From NCBI GenBank assembly GCA_963798455.1, contig CAWCTD010000004.1, forward strand, positions 1,178,001 to 1,242,000: 64,000 nucleotides of DNA, given 5' to 3'. Positions 35,288 through 43,950 of the stretch are shown piece after piece (positions within the stretch are counted from its first letter, which is position 1; every line of letters begins with the position of its first letter). This DNA comes from CAWCTD01 sp963798455 (GTDB lineage Bacteria > Acidobacteriota > Terriglobia > Bryobacterales > Bryobacteraceae). Made by a program: the position numbers and the translations under genes. A model generated the notes under the pieces. That model worked only from the letters and a program-made list of their open reading frames with translations. It was not told where the DNA came from and ran no database searches.

Positions 35288-35953
35288 ATGCGGTTGCTTC
35301 TGACCTTCGCCATGATGGCCTGTGCGCTGGGCGCCGACGTGGACCCCGCCGCCATCGTCCGCCGGTCCATCCTCAACGACGAGAGCGAGAGCACCGGGCC
35401 TGCGCTTCATTACACTCTCACCGAGCGGTCGCGGACCCGGAACCTGGATGACAGAGGCCAGCTCCGGTCGGCTGCTTCCCGAACCCGCGAGATCAAGATG
35501 CCCGATTTCCAGAAGCGCCGCGAGCGTTACAGAAAAGCGATTCGGGAGATTCCCGATGCGTTTGTGTTTCGGCTGCTTGGAGAAGAAGAGGTCAACTCCC
35601 GCCCCGCGTACGTAATCGAAGCCACACCACGGCCGGGCTACGACCCCGTGGACCGCTATTCAAAGCTCTATACGCAGCTCAGAGCCAAACTGTGGATCGA
35701 TAAGTCGGATTATCAGTGGGCCAAGGTCGAGGCTGAATTGCTCGACACCGTGACTTTCGGCTGGATACTGGTGAGAATCCACAAAGGCTCGCGTGTCAGG
35801 CTGACGCAGGAGCTTGTCGGCCACGAGGTGTGGCTGCCGCGCGAGATGTGGTATCGCGTTTCCTTACGAATCGGGCTGGTGAGTCTGCGCAACGTCGAAG
35901 TGGAGACGGAGTACGGCGGCTACCGAAGATCCGACGCGGATCCGGCTCCCTGA
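35288..35953 (+). CDS. Exported protein of unknown function
   Basis: 221 residues with a short signal peptide (MRLLLTFAMMACALGADVDPAAIVRRS). The mature part resembles the lipoprotein-carrier-like fold of uncharacterised acidobacterial proteins: YTLTERSRTRNLDDRGQL, then FRLLGEEEVNSRPAYVIEATPRPGY, LRAKLWIDKSDYQWAKVEAELLDTVTFGWILVRI and LPREMWYRVSLRIGLVSLRNVEVETEYGGYRR. The sequence WIDKSDYQ...A is typical of LolA/outer-membrane lipoprotein-sorting-like domains, so binding of a lipid or lipoprotein is possible. It is divergent from korA across 174 bp and its end overlaps the convergent small gene by 34 bp. No firm function. Confidence 0.65.
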   Translation: MRLLLTFAMMACALGADVDPAAIVRRSILNDESESTGPALHYTLTERSRTRNLDDRGQLRSAASRTREIKMPDFQKRRERYRKAIREIPDAFVFRLLGEEEVNSRPAYVIEATPRPGYDPVDRYSKLYTQLRAKLWIDKSDYQWAKVEAELLDTVTFGWILVRIHKGSRVRLTQELVGHEVWLPREMWYRVSLRIGLVSLRNVEVETEYGGYRRSDADPAP

Positions 35954-36150
35954 TCCGGGGGCTTCTTCTTTTGGAGGTTGGCCTTCGCCTTGGCCCAGTC
36001 CACGAGTTTCCTGAGGCCGGGAAAGTACTCGCTCAGAATCAGCAGTCCAGGGATCATGAACATCCAGCCCTGGACCACCGGCAGAAGACCCCCGATGACG
36101 CCAAGGATGACCAGCCCCACCCCCAGTCCGATTCGAAAGGTTTTCCGCAA
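35920..36150 (-). CDS. Small membrane protein, PGPGW-like
   Basis: 76 residues: a charged start (MRKTFRIG), two hydrophobic helices (LGVGLVILGVIGGLLPVVQGWMFMIPGLLILSEYF) and a basic tail (LRKLVDWAKAKANLQKKKPP). The pattern of a Gly-rich helix, LPVVQGW and a short second helix followed by LRKxxDWAK resembles the PGPGW family of putative transmembrane proteins of unknown role. Two inner-membrane helices are predicted. Its last 34 bases overlap the convergent upstream gene. Confidence 0.6.
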   Translation of the reverse strand: MRKTFRIGLGVGLVILGVIGGLLPVVQGWMFMIPGLLILSEYFPGLRKLVDWAKAKANLQKKKPPDQGAGSASDLR

Positions 36151-36244
36151 AGATGCCAGTACTCGATTCTACCACCGCGCAAACCTATAGGCCCAAAGGC
36201 GTAAAGGTACCATTACTACCCCAACGATTGATTGGAAGAGGCTA

Positions 36245-36273
36245 TTGACCTACGCATCTTAAAGCACTAAAAA
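36245..36273 (+). promoter_or_regulatory. Promoter of the PilZ gene
   Basis: TTGACC at 36245-36250, a 17-bp spacer, and TAAAAA at 36268-36273. Transcription should begin about 36280, only some five bases before the GTG start at 36285, so the message would be nearly leaderless. No ribosome site is seen. Confidence 0.5.
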
Positions 36274-36284
36274 TAAGATAGCGT

Positions 36285-36614
36285 GTGATAGAGCAAAGAA
36301 AAGCAAAGCGGTTCGATCTGAAGCTCCGAGTGGAAGTGGTTCGCCGATCTTTCCAGCCGGTGTCCAGCGTTGGAGAGACCAAGAACCTCAGCGCCGGGGG
36401 GGTGCTCTTCTCCGCCACAATCCCCATCGAAGCCGGCGAGCCGATCGAGTACATCATCACTTTCCCCACCCACCCCATCAACGGCGGGAGCGTCAACCTG
36501 CGCTGCCTGGGCAAGGTGCTGCGTCTTGAGCCGATCGGTTCCGACGCGGAAGACGGCTGCGTGCTCGTGGCCGCCACGCTCGAGCGATACGAGTTCGTGC
36601 GGCGCGAGAGCTGA
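36285..36614 (+). CDS. PilZ-domain protein
   Basis: A stand-alone PilZ domain of 109 residues. The c-di-GMP-binding signature is visible: basic RKAKRFDLKLRVEV at about 5-18 for the RxxxR part, and NLSAGGVLF at about 34-42 for the (D/N)xSxxG part. The rest (IEYIITFP ... LRCLGKVLRLEP ... VAATLERYEFVRR) is the beta barrel. It should be a cytosolic effector of c-di-GMP signalling, e.g. for motility or exopolysaccharide control. Start GTG 36285. It stands alone, with a helicase gene 56 bp downstream. Confidence 0.8.
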   Translation: MIEQRKAKRFDLKLRVEVVRRSFQPVSSVGETKNLSAGGVLFSATIPIEAGEPIEYIITFPTHPINGGSVNLRCLGKVLRLEPIGSDAEDGCVLVAATLERYEFVRRES

Positions 36615-36670
36615 AAGCCGGGCTTGTCCTCACCGCGAAACCGGTGTACCCTAGCAAAGAAAAGGCGAAA

Positions 36671-39026
36671 GTGTCCGGTCCGAATCTCAGTCTGGGTTTC
36701 CCCGAGTTCGATCCTGAAACAGCTCTGACGCGCCGGGCCGGTGTCGAAGCCGCGGTAGCGCGCTTCGAACAGTGGATGAAGGAATCGGACTCTCCGGTCC
36801 GATCCGTCAGGCGCCAGCCGCCAAAGCCTGGCGAGTTCGTGCCGGCGCCGGAGACGCTGGAGCCGGCGCTGCGCGAGGTGCTGAGGCAGCGGGGCATCGA
36901 GCAGCTCTACGTGCATCAGGCTGAGTCCATCCGTCTGACCGCCGAGGGCAAGAACGTCGTGGTTGTCACGCCCACGGCCAGCGGGAAGACGTTCTGCTAC
37001 AACCTCCCGATTCTCAACCAGCTTCTCAAAGATCCCAACGCGCGGGCGATGTATCTGTTTCCGACCAAAGCCCTGGCGGAGGACCAGCTCCATGAGTTGC
37101 AGGGGATGGTGGATGCCATGGGTTCGGGCATCCGGGCCTTCACCTACGACGGTGACACCCCGCAGGACGCCCGCAAGGCGATTCGCGAGCGCGCGAGCGT
37201 GGTCCTCACCAATCCGGACATGCTCCACAGCGGCATTCTCCCGCACCACACGCGTTGGGCGAAGGTTTTCGAGAACTTGCGGTACGTCGTGATCGACGAG
37301 CTGCACTACTCGCGCGGCGTCTATGGCAGCCATGTCGCCAACGTCATCCGGAGGCTCAAGCGGATCTGTGAGTTCCACGGTTCGTCGCCGCAGTTTATCT
37401 GCTCGACGGCCACGATCGCCAACCCTCTGGAACTGGCCCAGTCGCTGACCGGTCTGCCCTTCGAGCTGGTGGACCGCAACGGAGCGCCATCCGGCCAGAA
37501 GTACTTCGTCTTTTACAATCCCCCCGTTGTCAACCGGCAGCTCGGCATTCGACGAAGCTACTTGAACGAAACCAGGCGCATCGCACTGGAGTTCATCCGC
37601 CGCGACCAGCAGACGCTGGTCTTCGCCAATAACCGGCTGGCAACCGAAGTCCTGGTCACGTATCTCAAGGACGCCCTGGAGAGGCTTCCGCTTGGCGCGG
37701 AGGCGGTTCGGGGCTACCGCGGCGGCTATCTTCCTCACGAGCGGCGGGAGATCGAGCGCAAGCTGCGGGACGGAGCGATCCGCGCCGTGGTGGCCACCAA
37801 TGCCCTGGAACTCGGCGTGGACATCGGCAGTCTGGATGTCGTGGTAATGGCCGGCTACCCCGGAACCATCGCCTCCACCTGGCAGCGCTCCGGGCGGGCC
37901 GGCCGCCGCCAGACCGCGGCGCTGGCCGCGCTGGTGGCCTCGAGCGCCCCGGTGGACCAATACATCGTCGAACACCCCGACTACTTCTTCGGGCAGTCGC
38001 CGGAACACGCTCACATAAACCCGGACAACCTGGAGATTCTGGTCAACCACCTGAAGTGCGCCGCCTTCGAGCTGCCGATTCGCGACGGCGAGAAATTCGG
38101 ACCTCACGACACGGCCGAGCTGTGCCGCTTCCTGGAGGAGGCCGGCTTCCTGCACCACTCCGCCGGCGCCTGGCACTGGACTTCGGACACCTACCCAGCC
38201 GACGCCGTCAGCCTCCGCGCCGTCACCAGCGACAATTTCGTGGTCGTGGACGTCACCGGCGAACCGACCGTGATTGCCGAACGTCGATTTCCCGAGCGCT
38301 CTGACCACGCTACACGAGAAGGCCATCTATCTGCATGAGGCCCGCCAGTACCAGGTCGAGCGTTTCGACTACGAGGCCCGCAAGGCTTTTGTCCGCCAGG
38401 TGGATTGCGACTACTTTACCGACGCCATCGACTACACGCAAGTGAAGGTTCTGGAGGAGTTTGAGTCCACGCCTCTTTCGGGGGCAAGCGCCGCGCACGG
38501 CGAAGTCCGCGCCAACCGCCAGGTGGTGGGGTTCAAGAAGGTCAAATTCTATACGCTGGAGAACGTCGGCGCCGGCAACCTCTCCATGCCGGAGCAGGAG
38601 ATGCACACCAGCGCCTTCTGGCTGCATTTCCCCGAGGGCTTCCTGGCCCGGTTTCCGGACATGTCTCCGGCCGAGAAACAGAGCGGGCTGAGCGCGCTTG
38701 GCAACGCCCTTCGCGCTATCGGTTCGTTGCTGCTCATGTGCGACACGAGAGACCTCGGAGTGGCTCTCACCGAAGACATAGCGGGCGGCTTGAAGAGCTT
38801 TGAGCCTAACCTCTACGTCTACGACAACTACCCGGGTGGAGTGGGCCTGAGCGCGCCGCTTTACAGGATGCAGCGGCAGTTGTTAGAAGGGGCCGCCGGG
38901 CTGCTTGCCGGCTGCCCGTGCGAAGCGGGTTGCCCAAGTTGCGTGGGCCCGGTAGGGGAGGTCGGAGATCGCGGCAAGGAGGCGGCCGCCCGGATCCTGG
39001 CCGAGCTGCTCGCTAGGACTGGATGA
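36671..39026 (+). CDS. MrfA/YprA-like DEAD/DEAH helicase with DUF1998, interrupted by one extra base
   Basis: Together about 785 residues. The first frame holds the helicase core: Walker A in TPTASGKTFCYN, DELHYSRGVYG as motif II, STATIANP as motif III, and QRSGRAGRR as motif VI. Around 38282 one extra C shifts the frame: GEPTVIAE is followed by VDFPSALTTLHEKAIYLHEARQY in the next frame. The C-terminal part carries DUF1998 and the four-Cys signature CPCEAGCPSC typical of MrfA, a helicase in repair of mitomycin-type damage. GTG 36671 is chosen because AAAGGCGAAA lies directly upstream; GTG 36644 is possible. The end overlaps the convergent gene at 39013. The break is probably a sequence error or a young mutation. 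Confidence 0.82.
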
Positions 39027-39777
39027 CCTGCTCCGGGAAGATGGCGTAACCGTCGGGCGGGGGATAGAGAGATTCCAGCAGCGCCAGCCGCTTGCGCAGG
39101 TTGCGGCTGGGCAGTTGGCGCGGGCCCGGTTCCACGTCGATATCGCAACAGATTCCGTGCAGGTACAAGGTCAGCGTATCGACGAAGGCTTGGCGGGCAT
39201 ACTCCCGGAACAGCTTGGTCTCCCGGCGCAGGTTGGTTTGGCGCCTCATCAAGGCTTCCTTGAGGTGCCAGCCTTCCTGATCCACTTCGCCATGCACCCT
39301 GGATCGGAGTTCCTCGCGCAGCAGGCTGTAGAACTGGTTCTGGTCCGCCTCGCCTGTGGAGTCAACGGCCAGCTCCGCGACCGCGTGATAGAACCAGTAG
39401 TGGTAGTCGGCGACGGGGCGGTCCTTGATGGCGAACAAAAGCGTCGCCTGTCCCTCCAGGACCGTCTTCCCGGCCGACGCCTGGCGATTTTCCGGCGGGC
39501 GCTCGAAGCTCACCGCATCCGGCGGCTGGGCGCCCTTGTCCTTGCCATTCGTTCTTTCGAGGTAGGGGACCAAGGCGATGCAAACTGGAACCAGCGTGGC
39601 GGCCAAGGCGGGCGGCAGCGCGGCCACGGGTTCCTCCACGTACTCCTTGACGTCGTCGTCGCTGAGAGGCGTGGCCGGGAAATAGGAGAACCTGTTCGTG
39701 ACGGGGATCATCGCCTCCCGGCAGCGTGCGGCGAATTGTTCCACACTGAGCTTCTCGAGGTCGGGCTGAGAGGGCAT
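39013..39777 (-). CDS. Conserved hypothetical protein, 254 aa
   Basis: No family is recognised. The protein is soluble and lacks signal peptide, helices in the membrane or metal motifs. Features are FSYFPATPLSDDDVKEYVEEPVAALPPALAATLVPVCIALVPYLERTNG in the first third, VADYHYWFYHAVAELAVD in the middle and an Arg-rich helical part (LMRRQTNLRRETKLFREYARQAFVDTLTLYLHGICCDIDVEPG) near the end. Codon use and length favour a true gene, and its 3' end overlaps that of the convergent helicase by 14 bp. It is divergent from lpxB. Likely a lineage-restricted cytosolic protein. Confidence 0.6.
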   Translation of the reverse strand: MPSQPDLEKLSVEQFAARCREAMIPVTNRFSYFPATPLSDDDVKEYVEEPVAALPPALAATLVPVCIALVPYLERTNGKDKGAQPPDAVSFERPPENRQASAGKTVLEGQATLLFAIKDRPVADYHYWFYHAVAELAVDSTGEADQNQFYSLLREELRSRVHGEVDQEGWHLKEALMRRQTNLRRETKLFREYARQAFVDTLTLYLHGICCDIDVEPGPRQLPSRNLRKRLALLESLYPPPDGYAIFPEQVIQS

Positions 39778-39852
39778 CTACGGCTTCTCTTCATGGTATC
39801 AGAATTGCCTTGGCGAAGGCCGCTCACGCGCGTCCTGCTAGACTAGCCCTTG

Positions 39853-41016
39853 GTGGCACCCAAGATCCTAGTTTCGGCCGGCGAGGCCTCCGGCGACCTG
39901 TACGCCGCCAGCCTAGTGAGCGAATTGCGCCGCGATTTTCCGCAGGCCGACTTCTTCGGCTGCGCGGGTCCCCGGATGCGGGCGGCCGGGGTCCGGCAGG
40001 TGGTGGACGCCGCCAGCCTTTCGGTCGTCGGTCTGGTCGAGGTGGTGAGGCATATCCCCAGGATTTACATGGAGTTTCGAAGGATGGTCGCCGCCGCGCG
40101 CCGGGAGCGGCCCGACCTTGCCATCCTCACCGACAGCCCGGATTTCCACCTCCGGCTGGCGCCCCGGCTGAAGGCGCTGGGCGTGCCGGTGGTCTACCTG
40201 GTGGCGCCTCAGGTGTGGGCCTGGCGCAAGAGGAGAATACGCCGAATCCGATGCAACACGAACCGGCTTCTATGCATCTTTCCATTTGAGGAGAGTTTCT
40301 TTCGGGACCAAGGGATTAGTGCGGACTACATCGGCCACCCGCTGGCCCGATTGGTCCACCCCGGAGGTTCCAGGGAGGAATTCTTTTCGAGACACGGACT
40401 TAGTTTGGATCGCCCGTTGGTTTCTCTGCTTCCGGGGAGCCGCCCCGGTGAGGCATTGCGTCATCTGCCTGCCTTGCTGGACGCCGTCGGGAGGCTAGAC
40501 CGTGGAAAGGCCGCGGGATCTGTGCTGGCCTTGCCGGCCGGTTTCTGGCCCGGCGCACAAGAGGCTCTGAGGAAGCGCGTCGGGAGCCTCCCGGTCATAG
40601 TTGTGGTAGGCGAAACGTGGGACGCTATTGCCCACTCCGATGTGGTTCTCGCAGCCAGCGGTACCGTGACCATCGAGGCCGCGCTGCTCGGCACGCCGAT
40701 GGTGACGTTCTACCAGGTGACGGGTTTGAGCTGGCTGATGGGGAGATTTCTGGTGGATGTACCCTTTTACTCTATGGTGAACCTTGTGGCCGGCCGCCCC
40801 GTGGTGCCCGAACTGATGCAGAATGAAATGAGCGGGGAAAGACTGGCGGAGGAGACCCTCCGGCTGCTCGAGGACGCTGCCCGCCGGGAACGCATGCGCA
40901 AGGATCTAGCGGAGGTGGCTGCCAGGCTTGCGGGCGCATCCGACCCGATCGAGCGGGCGGCGAAGATCGTGGCGCAATTGTTGAGGATGGATCAGGGAGT
41001 TACTCATGTCGCGTAG
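39853..41016 (+). CDS. lpxB: Lipid-A-disaccharide synthase LpxB
   Basis: 387 residues. Condenses UDP-2,3-diacylglucosamine with lipid X in lipid A synthesis at the inner membrane. Hallmarks: ILVSAGEASGDLYAASLVSELR at the N terminus, DSPDFHLRLAP, VAPQVWAWRKRRIRRIR, the GHPL motif near 160, LPGSRPGE and the nucleotide-sugar site ASGTVTIEAALLGTPMVTFYQV. Complete frame, typical length. Start is GTG 39853 or the TTG three bases earlier; no ribosome site is clear. Overlap of 11 bp with the following gene suggests co-transcription. Its presence shows that the organism makes lipid A. Confidence 0.95.
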   Translation: MAPKILVSAGEASGDLYAASLVSELRRDFPQADFFGCAGPRMRAAGVRQVVDAASLSVVGLVEVVRHIPRIYMEFRRMVAAARRERPDLAILTDSPDFHLRLAPRLKALGVPVVYLVAPQVWAWRKRRIRRIRCNTNRLLCIFPFEESFFRDQGISADYIGHPLARLVHPGGSREEFFSRHGLSLDRPLVSLLPGSRPGEALRHLPALLDAVGRLDRGKAAGSVLALPAGFWPGAQEALRKRVGSLPVIVVVGETWDAIAHSDVVLAASGTVTIEAALLGTPMVTFYQVTGLSWLMGRFLVDVPFYSMVNLVAGRPVVPELMQNEMSGERLAEETLRLLEDAARRERMRKDLAEVAARLAGASDPIERAAKIVAQLLRMDQGVTHVA

Positions 41017-42970
41017 CGTACTGGCCGGACTTCTTACCCTCGCGTTTGCCGCCTCCCTGCCCGCGCAAGAGCAGCGCTCGCGGATCGACGTGGAGCACTA
41101 CCTCATCACGGCCGAGATCAACCCCAGCGCGCAATCGGTGAACGCGGTCGTCCAGGTTAGTTTCATCCCCTTGGAGGACAGCCTCTCCTCGGCGGACTTC
41201 GAACTCAACAACGCATTGAGCGTCTCCAAGATTACCGACCAGAGCGGGCGGCAGTTGCCCGCTTCCCGCTCCCAGCAGGCTTCTTCCATCCACGTGAGCT
41301 TTCCCGAGCCGCTGCCTAAGGGACAAGCCATAACCCTCACCTTCTACTACGACGGGACCCTCGCGGGGTCGGAGGAGTCGTTTGTGCCGGGTATCCGCTT
41401 TGCGGCGATTCACAACGACTTTTCTTATCTGCTCTACCCGGCCCGCTGGTTCCCCGTGAGCGGCTACACGACGGACAGGTACACGTGTGACATGAAGATC
41501 ACCGTGCCGGACGGGAATCGGGTGATCGCCAGCGGCATCGGAAAGAGCGAACCCGCCGCGGAGGGCAAGACCGCATTCAGCTTCACTACCTTGCACCCCG
41601 CGTTCCCCGGCAGCATTGCCGTGGTCCGGGGAGATCCGGCGCAGGTCCCCTCGGAAGGGGTGACCACGAGCTTGTACTTCCGCGGCGGCGCGACCGAGTT
41701 GGCCGCCGCCTACGGCCAGGAGACCGGTAAGATCCTGACCTACTTCTCCAGCATTTACGGCGCCGCCCCGGTGGCCAATCTCACCATCGTGGAGACCGAG
41801 AACGGGGCGCCGAATGGGTACGCCACGGAAGGGATCATCTTTCTCTCCCCACGCAGTATTTCCAAGCAGGTGAATGTCCGTGTCCTCTGCAATCAAACCG
41901 CGAGACAGTGGTGGGGCGTGCTGCTGTCAGCCTCCACGCGTGACCATCTCTGGCTCACCAACGGCGCGGCGCGGTACTCCGAGCTGCTCTACATCGAGCA
42001 CACCAGCGGCGCGGCCGCCTTCGAGTCGGAGGTCCGTGACACCTATGTGGAGGCCCTCACCGTAGACAGCCCGCCGCTCATCCAGACCTCGCGGCTGGAG
42101 GACTACTCGCCCGAGTATTGGGCGCTGACGGCCAGCAAAGGCGCGGCGGTATACAACATGCTGCGCCAGGTCGTCGGTGACGCAAATTTCTCCAAGCTGA
42201 TGAATGAGTTCCCAAACCAGTACGCCTGGCAGTCGGTCAATACGGGTGATTTCCGGCGCCTGGCGGAGAAGATCGCCGGCACGGACCTCCAATGGTTCTT
42301 CATAGAGTGGATCGAATCCAGCGGCGCACCTGAGTTCCGGCTTGATTACACGATCTTCCGAACGCAGAAGAACTTCCGCATCGTGGGCAAGGTCAGTCAG
42401 GACATGGATACGTTCCGCATGCCCGTGGAGCTGAAGATCGAGACAGACGGGAATCCCGAGGAGAAGCGCATCGAGGTCGTGGGGACCTCCTCGGAGTTCT
42501 CCGTGGAGACCTTTGGCAAGCCGCGCACGGTGGTCCTGGATCCAAACAACCAGCTCCTTCGCTATAGCGGCTCCATGCGCGTGGCCGTGGCGATCCGGCG
42601 CGGTGAGATGTTTGTGGAGGCCGGCAACATGACCGACGCGCTGAAGGAATACCAGCGGGCGCTCGATGTAAACCGTGCCAGTTCGCTTGCGAACTACCGG
42701 ATTGGCGAAGTGTTCCTGTTGCAGGACAACTACCAGTCCGCGGCCAACTCGTTCCGGGAGGCGCTCAACGGGGACCTCGAGCCGAAGTGGGTGGAGGTCT
42801 GGGCCCACATCAACCTGGGCAAGATCTTCGACATCACCGGCCAGCGGGAGCGCGCCCGCAACGAGTTCCAGCTTGCGATCCGGACCAAGGACAACACACA
42901 GGACGCACAGGAAGAAGCCGCCAAGTACATCGACAAGCCCTACCAGCGGCCCGCCCGTCCGGACCTTTGA
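41006..42970 (+). CDS. M1-peptidase-like pseudoenzyme with C-terminal TPR repeats
   Basis: 654 residues with a signal peptide (MSRSVLAGLLTLAFAASLPAQ). Residues about 25-215 form the M1 N-terminal beta domain (VEHYLITAEINPSAQSVNAVVQV), and residues 225-470 the thermolysin-like domain. The catalytic residues are missing: HExxH is replaced by NQTAR at about 296-300 just before QWWG, the distal Glu of WLxEG is Asn in WLTNGAARYSE (about 319), and the GAMEN region reads NGAPN. So zinc binding and peptidase activity should be lost. After a linking beta region, TPR units follow (EAGNMTDALKEYQRALDVN, LLQDNYQSAANSFREAL, AHINLGKIFDITGQ). Probable periplasmic scaffold or binding protein. The start overlaps lpxB. 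Confidence 0.8.
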   Translation: MSRSVLAGLLTLAFAASLPAQEQRSRIDVEHYLITAEINPSAQSVNAVVQVSFIPLEDSLSSADFELNNALSVSKITDQSGRQLPASRSQQASSIHVSFPEPLPKGQAITLTFYYDGTLAGSEESFVPGIRFAAIHNDFSYLLYPARWFPVSGYTTDRYTCDMKITVPDGNRVIASGIGKSEPAAEGKTAFSFTTLHPAFPGSIAVVRGDPAQVPSEGVTTSLYFRGGATELAAAYGQETGKILTYFSSIYGAAPVANLTIVETENGAPNGYATEGIIFLSPRSISKQVNVRVLCNQTARQWWGVLLSASTRDHLWLTNGAARYSELLYIEHTSGAAAFESEVRDTYVEALTVDSPPLIQTSRLEDYSPEYWALTASKGAAVYNMLRQVVGDANFSKLMNEFPNQYAWQSVNTGDFRRLAEKIAGTDLQWFFIEWIESSGAPEFRLDYTIFRTQKNFRIVGKVSQDMDTFRMPVELKIETDGNPEEKRIEVVGTSSEFSVETFGKPRTVVLDPNNQLLRYSGSMRVAVAIRRGEMFVEAGNMTDALKEYQRALDVNRASSLANYRIGEVFLLQDNYQSAANSFREALNGDLEPKWVEVWAHINLGKIFDITGQRERARNEFQLAIRTKDNTQDAQEEAAKYIDKPYQRPARPDL

Positions 42971-42976
42971 ATGAGC

Positions 42977-43903
42977 TTAATGCCCTCCGGTCTCTGCTAG
43001 GTAACGCTCCGCCTCGATGGCCGCCATGCAGCCCGCCCCGGCCGCGGTGATGGCCTGCCGGTAGACCCGGTCCTGCACGTCGCCGGCGTGGAAGACGCCT
43101 TCGACGCTGGTTCTGGCCCCGCCTTTGGAGAGGATGTAGCCGTCAGCGTCGAGTCCGATCTGGCCCTTGAACACGGCGGTGTTGGGAATGTGCCCGATGG
43201 CCAGGAAAAAACCGTCCACCTCCTGCTCCCAGGTGTGCCCGTCCTTGGTGCTGCGCAGACGGACGCCGGTGACGACGCCCTGGTCCACGTCAAAGACCTC
43301 GTCCACCGTGGCGCTGGTGATCCACTTGATCTTCGGGTTGTTGCGGGCGCGGTCGAGCATGATCTTGGAGGCGCGGAACTCTTCGCGCCGGTGGACGATG
43401 CCCACCTCGGAGCCGAACTTCGTCAGGAAGATCGCCTCTTCCATGGCGGAGTCGCCGCCGCCCAGCACCATGATCCTTTTGCCCCGGTAGAAGAAGCCGT
43501 CGCACGTGGCGCAGGAACTCACGCCGTGGCCGATCAGCTTCTGTTCCGACGGCAGACCCAGCCAGCGCGCGCTGGCGCCGGTGGCAATGATTAAGCTTCT
43601 CGTTTCGATCCAGTCCCCATCGATGTTGAGCCGGAACGGGCATTTCGAAAGGTCTGCTTCGATTACCGAGCCTTGGAGATATTCGGCGCCGAACTTCTCC
43701 GCTTGTTTCATGATGCTCTCGACCAGCACAGGTCCGTCGATACCCTCCGGGAAACCGGGGAAGTTCTCCACCAGTGTGGTCAGCGACAACTGGCCCCCGG
43801 GCTCAAGGCCTCCGACGACCAGCGGTTGGAGATTGGCGCGTGCCGTGTAGAGCGCCGCGGTGTTGCCCGCGCAGCCGGATCCGACAATGATGACGTTTCG
43901 CAT
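42977..43903 (-). CDS. trxB: Thioredoxin reductase
   Basis: 308 residues from ATG 43903. Reduces thioredoxin with NADPH through FAD. The FAD-binding VIIVGSGCAGNTAALYTARANL, the active site SSCATCDGFFYRGK (C131 and C134), the NADPH-binding VLGGGDSAMEEA, and the C-terminal GVFHAGDVQDRVYRQAITAAGAGCMAAIEAERYL are all in place, at the usual length. An upstream extension in frame is non-homologous and was discarded. Converges with the M1-like gene six bases away and lies 47 bp downstream of the PLP decarboxylase on the same strand. Confidence 0.95.
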   Translation of the reverse strand: MRNVIIVGSGCAGNTAALYTARANLQPLVVGGLEPGGQLSLTTLVENFPGFPEGIDGPVLVESIMKQAEKFGAEYLQGSVIEADLSKCPFRLNIDGDWIETRSLIIATGASARWLGLPSEQKLIGHGVSSCATCDGFFYRGKRIMVLGGGDSAMEEAIFLTKFGSEVGIVHRREEFRASKIMLDRARNNPKIKWITSATVDEVFDVDQGVVTGVRLRSTKDGHTWEQEVDGFFLAIGHIPNTAVFKGQIGLDADGYILSKGGARTSVEGVFHAGDVQDRVYRQAITAAGAGCMAAIEAERYLAETGGH

Positions 43904-43950
43904 TTGAACCTGCTCTTCAGCCTCTTGTTGATAAGCTACCAGTCCCGAGG

